Assembly (NCBI RefSeq): GCF_000485595.1
Contig: NW_014577384.1
Span: forward strand, 19,507-42,887
DNA length: 23,381 bases
Source of the DNA: Priapulus caudatus
Lineage: Eukaryota > Priapulida > Priapulimorpha > Priapulimorphida > Priapulidae
Reading direction: 5' to 3'
Below the pieces are notes generated by a model, which saw nothing but the letters and a program-made list of their open reading frames with translations, was not told the DNA's origin and made no database searches. Below, piece by piece: positions 8,925 to 16,940 of this stretch (position 1 is the first letter of the stretch; the number at the start of each line of letters is the position of its first letter). A program made the translations under genes and the position numbers.

Positions 8925-10310
8925 TCCTTCGTGCGAGCAATGCACATGCAGGTGAAAACGTTACACTGATATGCCCTCATCCAATTTTAAATCAATCCAA
9001 CACAGTATATTCTCATTACATGCAACCCGCTTTTCAAAAGGCCAAAAATTGCTTATTTTAATTTTAGTAAAATCAGATGTAAGATATTAGACTATAATTT
9101 TCTTGCAAACCATTCGAACATGCATATCATATGTAGGCTATATAGCCCATGACCATGATTATTATGTTTTTATCAACAGGCATTTAATTATGCCTGTAAT
9201 ATTGAGTAATATTAGACTATAGTTTTCTTGCAAACAATTAATTTGAACATGCATATTATGTGGGCTCTATGACATGTACATTATTTGTTAAACACAGGAA
9301 TTTATGCCTGTAATATTGAGTTGTCTACACCAGAGCACATGGTTTCATGGCAAAGAATACAAACACAAATATCGTGTAGGCTATGTGACAAGGCGCATAA
9401 CGACCCTATGTATTATTTTTTTATCAACAAGCATTTATGCCTGTAATATTGACTAATATGAGACTATAGTTTTCTTGCAAACAATTTGAACATGCACATC
9501 ATGTTACGTAGGCTATATGAACGGGTGTATTAATTTTTATCAACAGGAATTTATGCCTGTAATATTGAATTGTCTACACCAGAGCACATTGTTTTATGGC
9601 AAAGAATACAAACATAAATATCTCTTACGTAGATTATGTGACAAGGCGCATTATTTTCTAACAACAGGCATTTATGCCTGTAATATTGAGTAGTAATATT
9701 AGACTATAGCTTAAAAATTTGAACATAAATATAATGTAAGCTAATTGACCAGGTGTATTATTTTTTAAACACAGGAATTTATGCCTGTAATATCGAGTTG
9801 TCTACACCAGAGCACATGGTTTTATGGCAAAAAATACAATCATAAATATCTCGTACGTAGGTTATAATATGACAAGGCGCATTATTTTCTAACAACAGGA
9901 ATTTATGCCTGTAATATTAGACTATAGTTTTCTTGCAAACAGTTAGAAAATGTACATCATGTACGTAGGCTATATGTGTAGTATTTTTTATCATCATGCA
10001 TTATATTAGACTATAGTTTTCTTGCAAACAATTTAAACATGCACATCATGTAGGCTATATATGAACGGGTGTATTATTTTCTAACCACAGGAATTTATGC
10101 CTGTAATATTGAATTGTCTACACCAGAGCACATTATTTTATGGCGTGATGAGTATAATATTAGACTATAGTTTTCTTCAAACAATTGGAACGTAAATGTA
10201 CATCGGCTCTATGACAATTAAGGTGGATTATTTTTTAACAACAGGAATTTGTGCCTGTAATATTGAGTTTTCTATACCAGAGCACATGGATTTATAGAAA
10301 GGATATGCTA
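8925..10310 (+). repeat. Second satellite: ~120-bp units in a ~240-bp dimer
   Basis: Two related unit types alternate. Type A starts AGACTATAGTTTTCTTGCAAAC and type B starts GTCTACACCAGAGCACATGG. Both end with AACAACAGGCATTTATGCCTG and TAATATTGA. The AGACTATAG starts lie at 9214, 9461, 9701, 9919, 10008 and 10162, so the dimer is 240-247 bp where intact and shortens toward the right. The shared 16-mer CAGGCATTTATGCCTG (e.g. 9665-9680) is a perfect 7-bp palindrome with a TT centre; many units carry CAGGAATTTATGCCTG instead. The order 'CACATGGTTTTATGGCAAA then GCGCATTATTTT' resembles the 87-bp monomer, so the families may be related. Confidence 0.85.
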
Positions 10311-10890
10311 TATACAGCAGCTGCTCTAACATCACATGCCAACGTCATCTTAAACTCACATCATCAAACGTGGAATGGATTTTACGTATAGTAGTATCGC
10401 GTGGGCCTTTACCATGCTCGAAACTTTAACGAATGTTTTTTTTTGTACAGAATAACAGCAACCTATGCCATTGTCAGAAACATCGCAAAGTTACGACCAA
10501 TTTTGTTCCTGAAACCGGCCTCTGGTAATTAAGTAAAATATAGCGAACGCGCAATAACTGTGCGATCAAACACGATGCAGTTCTGAGGTAATCGGATTTC
10601 ATGACCTATCCACAGAGGTCGCTCTAGCATCGAATAGAATCATAGTGTTGCTTGCAAAGTATCACGTGAAATTTTACCATCCGAACCAATTCAACGAATG
10701 TCTTTTGTACAGACGAGACAGGAATAGTTCAATGTTTACAGAAATCGGTGTACATTGCTTTAATTCGCGACAACAACAAGAAGATGCGTACAGACGAAGA
10801 TAGGCACGAACAGAATCACACGAACAACTCAAACACACAGCGGGTGGCGAGACAGACAGGCGGAGCGACAGACGCAAACGTAGATATACA
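10311..10890 (+). repeat. Dispersed repeat T, copy 2 (forward)
   Basis: Non-coding tail after the 120-bp satellite. Its right part is the reverse complement of copy 1 (166-650), and the whole is repeated with many indels at about 14100-14770. Landmarks are CAGAAACATCGCAAAGTTACG, GTGCGATCAAACACGATG, GACCTATCCACAGAGGTCGC and CAAAGTATCACGTGAAATTT. It leads directly into the CA microsatellite. Confidence 0.85.
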
Positions 10891-11288
10891 CTGCTCTCTC
10901 ACTCACATACGTCCACGCACCCGCACACGCACTCACGCACACGCATGCCACACACGTACACACACACACACACACGTTCACACACACGCACGCACGCACG
11001 CACGCACGCACGTACGCACGCACACACACACACACACGTAATCACCCCCACAGCCACACACAGACACGCGCGCACACACGCACCCACGCAAACACTCGCC
11101 TACACACGCGCACGCACTCACGCAAGCACGCCTACACACACGCACACACACGCACACACACGCACGCACGCACGCACACACACACAACTGAGCACACATA
11201 CAACACACACATACACACACGTACGCACATACACACGCATGCCAGCACGCACGAACGCTCGCACGCATATACACAGGCAAGAACAGAG

Positions 11289-11333
<45 letters not shown>

Positions 11334-11393
11334 AAAGAAGTAGAGAAAGCAAAAGAGAGAGAGAGAAAGAGAGAGCGACACACACACACAAAC
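10891..11393. repeat. CA/CG then GA microsatellite
   Basis: CACA, CGCA and CGTA steps fill 10891-11280 (including CGCACGCACGCACGCA). GA follows at 11285-11375, ending in a short CA run at 11379-11391. Long open frames on both strands are translated repeats. Confidence 0.95.
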
Positions 11394-11618
11394 CAGCAAG
11401 AGTTATAAAGGCTAAATACGTTACGAATGCACACAAGGAATCGTCATCCGTCACTGGCTGGCAAAAGCTACTGGCTTTCCAAGGACAAAACCGACAAATT
11501 GTCAGTAAAAATCTATCAATCATATAAACAGGAATTCTAACGTAGATTACAGTTCATGACCACTAGATTTACATGGCGTCCGTCTCCTCTGTAAAAATAA
11601 CAAAATCTAGATCCTTAC
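11394..11618. other. Unique spacer, left part
   Basis: No gene was recognised. It matters as the parent of about 15650-15883, where the same sequence appears with A replaced by C: for example TAAATACGTTACG appears as TCCCTCCGTTCCG, allowing for small indels. Confidence 0.7.
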
Positions 11619-11778
11619 CAGTGGCGGATCCAGAAGTGAATTCTAGGGGGGGGGGCAATCATGCGAGCTCAAGGGCACGAAGCGCCCGAGGGGGAGGGTG
11701 TTAGGCTAAAATACCCTTGCCCTGGCAATTCTAGGGGTGGTGGGCGACCGCCCCCTGTGCCCCCTGGATCCCCCACTA
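11619..11778. mobile_element. 160-bp MITE with 5-bp target duplication
   Basis: The left end CAGTGGCGGATCCAG (11619-11633) and right end CTGGATCCCCCACTA (11764-11778) are inverted repeats with two mismatches in 15. Both are flanked by CTTAC (11614-11618 and 11779-11783), a perfect 5-bp target-site duplication. The interior has a poly-G run and the sequence CGCCCCCTGTGCCCCCTGGA. Ends of the CAGTGGCGGATC type are common in animal hAT-like non-autonomous elements; this subgroup is inferred from end and duplication length only. An A-depleted copy is at about 15884-16061. Confidence 0.8.
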
Positions 11779-12449
11779 CTTACAACCTACACTAGGTACA
11801 CAGGTACTTATCTGTCGGTGATAAGCGGAGTGATCGATTTGCTAATGGACCGTCTCTGTAGTCCTTCACGGATTCTTAAAAATAAAGTAAGAAAAATAGA
11901 CTTGTGTATGCACACATAGTTAAATCTAGTATTCAGTAGTCTAGTATCTCTATAGTTATCGAGCCATCACTCGGTCATATATTGTGTTATACGTCTGCAA
12001 CTGATAGCCATAACAAAGTGATATGTTGGTGATATGTTGCAAACGTAGTCTAGCGAAGGTGAGCAGGAGAAAGAGCGAAAAAGACACTGGCACTTGGAAC
12101 GTTTCAATAGTAAAATGATGGTAAATAAACACGAAATGTATTTACTATATTAACGTTTTTATGTTTCTCTACTCTCTTTCGCCTATTATTGCCGATAATT
12201 TCCTGTAAATGCCGTTCGAAAAAGAATAAAGAGAAATAAAGAGAATGCACGCGCGCGCGTGTATGTTATGAAGTCTTAGTGTATTGTGGCGATTTTAGGG
12301 AAGGAGACGTACCAGGAATGTATAATATAGACAATATTATACACTCCTGCTATAACCACACTAGGGCCACTACAGTATGATGATTGGCACGGTAAAAGGT
12401 ACAGATAGTTAACAGCCGCGTGTATACAAGTCGGTGTTTGTGCAAATCA
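11779..12449. other. Unique spacer, right part
   Basis: No gene was recognised. An imperfect hairpin lies at 12313-12349 (AGGAATGTATAATAT against ATATTATACACTCCT, one mismatch, 5-base loop), and a CG run at 12249-12259. It is the parent of about 16062-16780. The block 12156-12218 aligns without gaps to 16434-16496. Confidence 0.7.
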
Positions 12450-12527
12450 CACACGCAAGCATGCACGCACACACATAAACACACAAATACGTACACACAC
12501 CCACACGCACGCGCGCGCGCACGCACG

Positions 12528-12599
<72 letters not shown>

Positions 12600-12616
12600 C
12601 ACGCACACACACGCGC
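12450..12616. repeat. CA microsatellite with CG steps
   Basis: CACA and CGCA repeats, nearly pure at 12533-12605. It ends at ACGCGCAGGGACC, immediately before the second copy of the 3.7-kb segment. Confidence 0.95.
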
Positions 12617-14100
12617 AGGGACCATCAATATCTCCTTCGTGGCGAGCAATGCACATGCAGGTGAAACGTTACAACTGATATGCCTCATCATTTTAAATCA
12701 ATCCAACACAGTATATTCTCATTACGATGCAACGCCGCTTTTCAAAAGCCAAAAATGTGCTTATTTTAATTTTAGTTAAAATCAGATGTACGATATTAGA
12801 GCTATAATTTCTTGCAAATCGAGATTCGAACATGCGCATTCATATGTAGGCTATATTAGCGTGGTTTATGACCATGATGTATTATGTTTTTATCAACAGG
12901 CATTTATTTTATGGCCCTGTAATATTGAGTATATTAGAGTGCTATTAGTTTTCTTTGCAACCAATTAATCTTGACAGCTGCATATTATGTGGGCTCTATG
13001 ACTTGTAGCATTCATTTGTTAAATTCCACAGGGAATTTATGGCCTGTAATAGTTGAGTTGTCTGACACCAGAGCACAAGTGGTTCATGGCAAAAGAATAC
13101 AACACAGAATATCGTGTAGTGCTGATGGTGACCAAGGCGCATACCGGACGCCTATTGTAGATTATTTTTTTATCAACAACCGGAGCATTTATGCCTGTAT
13201 ATTGACGTAATATAGACCTATCACCCGTTCCTTTTCTTGCTAAACAATTTGAACATCGCAATCATGTTACGTAGGCTATGCAACGGGTGTATTAATTTCT
13301 TATCAACAGGAATTTCTGGGCCTGTAATTTGAAATTTGTCTACACCAGACGACATTGTTTATGGGCAAGAATCACAACATAAATATCCTTAACGTAGATT
13401 ATGTGAGAGGCGCATTTTTTCCTAACACGCAGGCATTTATCCTGTAATAATTGAGCTAGTAATATTAGGACTACTAGCCTTATAAGAATTTGAACATAAA
13501 TATAATGTAAGCTCAATTGACGCAGGTGTATTATTTTTTAAAGACAGGACATTTATGCCTGTAATACGAGTTGTCTGACCCAGAGCACATGGTTTTATTG
13601 GCGCAAAAAATACAATCATAATATATCTTCGTAGTATGGGGTTATACCATATGAAAGGCGCATTATTTTCTAACAACAGAATTGGTATGCCCTGTCAATA
13701 TTAGAGCTATAGTTTCTTGCAACAGTTAGAAAAATGGTACATCACTGTCCGTAGACTATATGTGTAGTATTTTTTATCACGATGCATTATATTAGGGAAT
13801 CATATAGTTTTCTTGCAAACTAATTTAAAGCCATGCAGATGATGTAGGCTATAGGTATGAACGGGGTGTTTACTTTTGCTAACACAGGAATTAATGCCTG
13901 TAATATTGAATTGCTCTATCACCTAGAGCACATTATTTTATGGCGTGATGAGTATAATAGTATGAGACTGATCACCGTGTTTTCTTCAAAACATTGGACG
14001 ATTACAGACCGCTCTATGACGATTAAGGGTGGATTATGTTTTTACCAACAGGATTTGTGCCTGTAATATTGAGTTTTCGGATACCCCCCTGAGCACATGG
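12617..14100 (+). repeat. Second copy of the 120-bp satellite block, indel-rich
   Basis: From about 12627 the sequence follows 8925 onward base for base apart from frequent one-base insertions and occasional losses: CTTCGTGCGAGC becomes CTTCGTGGCGAGC, and TTACACTGATATG becomes TTACAACTGATATG. Unit order, including the dimer pattern and the shortened units at the right, is the same as at 8925-10310. Insertions dominate over substitutions, which is the profile of uncorrected single-molecule reads rather than of mutation. Confidence 0.9.
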
Positions 14101-14770
14101 ATTATATAGAAGGATATTGCTATATACACGCCAGCTGCTGCTCACTCAGCATGCCAACGTCATCTAAACCTCGGACATCATCGCAACGGGAGGGTGGATT
14201 TTACGTCATAGTGGTATCGGGGGCGTGGGCCTTTACCGATGTCGACTTTACCACCGAATCTTTTTTCCTTGTACAGAACTACACACACGCAGCCTATGCA
14301 TTAGTCAGAAACATCGCAAAAGTTACGACCCGACGAATTTCTGTTTCTGAAACCGGCTCTGGTAATTAAGTAATATATAGGGCGAACGGGCGCAATAACT
14401 GTCGGCGATCAAACACGATGAGTCCCTCTCGCAGCGCTCACTCGGATTTCATGGAGATCGTATCCGGCAGAGGTCGCTCTAGCAATCGAATAGGAATCCA
14501 TAGGTGTTGCTTGGCAAAGGTATCACGCGTGAAATTGTTACCGGATCCGAACAATTTTCAACGAATGTCTTTTGTACAGACGAGACAGGAATAGTTCAAT
14601 GTTTTACAAAAATCGGTGTACATTGCTGTCGCAGGACAACAACAAGAAGATGCGTACCAGAGAAGAATAAGCCGCGCAACAGAATCACACGAAAACAACT
14701 CAAACACACAGCGGGGTGGCGAGACAGACAGGCGGGAGCTGACAGACGCAAACCGGTAGATATCGCACTC
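14101..14770 (+). repeat. Dispersed repeat T, copy 3, indel-rich
   Basis: It follows 10311-10890 in the same orientation with many small insertions. GTGCGATCAAACACGATG appears as GTCGGCGATCAAACACGATG, and CCACAGAGGTCGCTCTAG as CCGGCAGAGGTCGCTCTAG. Like the other copies it leads into a CA microsatellite. Confidence 0.85.
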
Positions 14771-15060
14771 TCTGCTCAACTCACATAACGTCCCGCACGG
14801 ACCGCACGAGCGCTTGCCACGCACCCGCATGCCACACACGTAACACACACGAAGACGACCATCACGTTCACACACGACGCACAGCGACGCACGCACGCAC
14901 TGCACGTACGCACGCAGCACACAGGCACACACACGTAATCACCGACCCACAGCCACACATCAGACACGCGCGCACACACGGCCACGCCACGCAAACACTG
15001 CGCCTATCACACTGCGCGCGGCACTCGACGCAAGGCACGCTCTATATCACGCACACACAT
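14771..15060. repeat. CA/CG microsatellite, second copy, degraded
   Basis: Counterpart of 10891-11130. It still has a normal base mix but with insertions inside repeat steps (CGCACGCACTGCACGTACGC). Confidence 0.85.
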
Positions 15061-15490
15061 GACGACACACGCACTCGCCGACCACCCCCCGCCCCCAAAC
15101 ACCAACCAACACGAACGACACCCAGCACCCCGCACACCCGCCCATAAAAAACTCGCCAGACACCCTCAAACGAAACATTAAGGATTAGTGGGGCACAATC
15201 TGGTGTCAGAAATAAAAAAAGAAAAAAACAAAAAACACAAGCCAGAACAATACAAAAAAATAAACAAAAAAAAACAAGATAAAGGAAAAAAAAAACAAAC
15301 AAATAAAAAAAAAAAGAAAGAACACAAGGAAAAACTAAAAAAAAAAAACAAAAAAAACAAAAAAAAAACAAAAAAAAACACAAAAAGGCACGCCGCACGA
15401 CCACCCCCCCTGCTCGCCCCCCTCCCCCCCACAAAAAAAAAAACCCCTCCCCCAAGAAAACAAAACCCGTCCAGCCCCTCCCCCATGCCT
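15061..15490. repeat. CA microsatellite counterpart with A and C scrambled
   Basis: It should correspond to about 11130-11285, which alternates C and A. Here the alternation breaks into runs of one or the other: C-rich at 15079-15160, runs such as AAAAAAAACAAAAAAAAACA at 15200-15390, then C-runs at 15400-15490. G and T stay rare, as expected from a CA repeat. It is also longer than the parent, about 430 against 155 bases. Confidence 0.6.
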
Positions 15491-15640
15491 AGCCCGCCCG
15501 CGCCACGCTGCGCCGCCTCTCCCCCCGGCCCGCCCGCGCGCCGCGCCGCGCGCGACGCGCGCAGCGCGCGCGCGACGCTGCAGACGACGACTCCCCCGCC
15601 GATCGCAAGCCGCCCCGCGCGCGGCGCCCCGCGCGCGCCC
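15491..15640. repeat. GA microsatellite counterpart read as GC
   Basis: CGCGCGCAGCGCGCGCGCGA and neighbouring GC runs stand where the parent (11285-11393) has GAGAGA. Replacing A by C in the parent predicts GCGCGC. The parent's GATAAAAAGAAGTAGAGAAAG predicts GCTCCCCCGCCGTCGCGCCC, and ACTCCCCCGCCGATCGCAAG is seen. Confidence 0.8.
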
Positions 15641-16780
15641 ACCCCCTGCCCCGCCGCCGCGTCTCCCGCTCCCTCCGTTCCGCCGCCCACCCCGGCCTCG
15701 TTCCTCCGTCCTGGCGTGGCCCCCGCTCCTCAGGACTTTCGCCGAGCACCCCCCCAACAGCCACCTTGTCCGATCCCCCTGCTCATCCCTCCTCTCCCCC
15801 TGGCCTTCTCCCGTTCGCTTCGCCGTTTCTGCCGCCCTCGCTTTCCCTGGGCGCTCCGTCTCTCTGTCCCCTCCCCTCTCGCTCCTTCCCGTCGCGGCTC
15901 CCGCCGTGCTTCTCGGGGGGGGGGGGGGGGCCCTCCTGCGCGCTTCCCGGCCCGCCGCGCCGCGGGGCGGGTGTTCGGCTCCCTCCCCCTTGGCCCTGGC
16001 CTTCTCGGGGTGGTGTGGCGCCCGCCCCCTGTGGCCCCTGGCTTCCCCCCCTCCTTCACCCCTCCCCTCGGTCGCCCCGGTCCTTCCTCTGTCGTGCTCC
16101 GGCGGCGTGCTCGCTTTTGCTCCTGCTCCGTCTCCTGTCGTCCTTCCCGGCATGTCTTCGCCTCCCAGTCCGCCCCTCGCCTTGTGTCTGCCCCCTCGTT
16201 CTCCATCTCGTCTTAAACCGTCGTCTCGTCTCTTCTCGTTCTGGCGGCCCTCCCTCGGTCCTCTCTTGTGTTCTCCGTCTGCCCCTGTCTCGCGCTCCCC
16301 CGTTGCTCTGTTGTGCTCTGTTGCCCGTCGTCTCGCGCCGGTGCGGCCCGGCGACGCGGCCCCGCCCTTGGCCTTGGCCCGTTTCCCTCGTCCCCTGCGG
16401 TCCCTCCCCCGCCTGTCTTTCCTCTCTTCCCGTTTTTTCTGTTTCTCTCCTCTCTTTCGCCTCTTCTTGCCGCTCATTTCCTGTCCCTGCCGTTCGCCCC
16501 CGCCTCCCGCGCCCTCCCGCGTCCTGCCCGCGCGCCGCGTGTCTGTTCTGCCGTCTTCCGTGTCCTTGTGGCGCTCTTTTCGTGCCCCGCCCCGGCGCCT
16601 TTCCGCGGCTGTCTCCTCGCCCCTCTTCTCGCCCTCCCTGCTCTCCCCCCCCTCGGGCCCCTCCGTCTGCTGCTTGCGCCGGTCCCCGGTCCTCGCGCTC
16701 GTTCCCCGCCGCGTGTACTCCCGGTCGGGTTTGTGCCCCTCCCCGCCCGCCTGCCCGCCCCCCCTCCCCCCCCCCTCCGC
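15641..16780 (+). repeat. A-to-C copy of the unique spacer 11394-12450
   Basis: The order of G, T and C in 11394-12450 is reproduced, with A read as C and some indels. The best block is 12156-12218 against 16434-16496: 63 bases, no gap, 53 of 53 non-A bases identical, 9 of 10 A now C, one A kept at 16476. Positions 11719-11760 reappear at about 15996-16040. T is unchanged throughout, so the change affects only one strand. By my count 16201-16740 has seven A in 540 bases. Open frames of hundreds of codons run through here in all six frames, because every stop codon on either strand requires an A on this strand; they are not genes. Confidence 0.95.
15884..16061. mobile_element. A-to-C copy of the 160-bp MITE
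   Basis: CGTCGCGGCTCCCGCCGTGC stands for CAGTGGCGGATCCAGAAGTG. A long G-run follows at 15916-15929, then CCCTGTGGCCCCTGGCTTCC for the right end. The element's place in the spacer is the same as at 11619-11778. Confidence 0.75.
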
Positions 16781-16940
16781 TACCCCAACCCCCACAAAAA
16801 CACCCCGCCCCAGCCCGCCGCCCGCCCGCCCACGCCCAAGCCGCCCACACGAACCAGCCGCCACACCCCCATAAAAACAACATAACACAAAAAAACCCCC
16901 CCGAATCCAATCTAGTAAAAACAAAATAAATACATCACGC
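16781..16940. repeat. CA microsatellite counterpart, A partly restored
   Basis: It corresponds to 12450-12616. A is present again but clustered (ACAAAAACACCCC, TAAAAACAACATAACAC) rather than alternating with C. The end CACGCGCAGGACC matches the parent's CACGCGCAGGGACC, and similarity to the first copy stops there. Confidence 0.7.

Noticed and set aside
12313-12349. A transcription terminator hairpin.
   Set aside because: The stem is AT-rich with no T-run, and the context is eukaryotic spacer DNA. It is noted only as a short inverted repeat.
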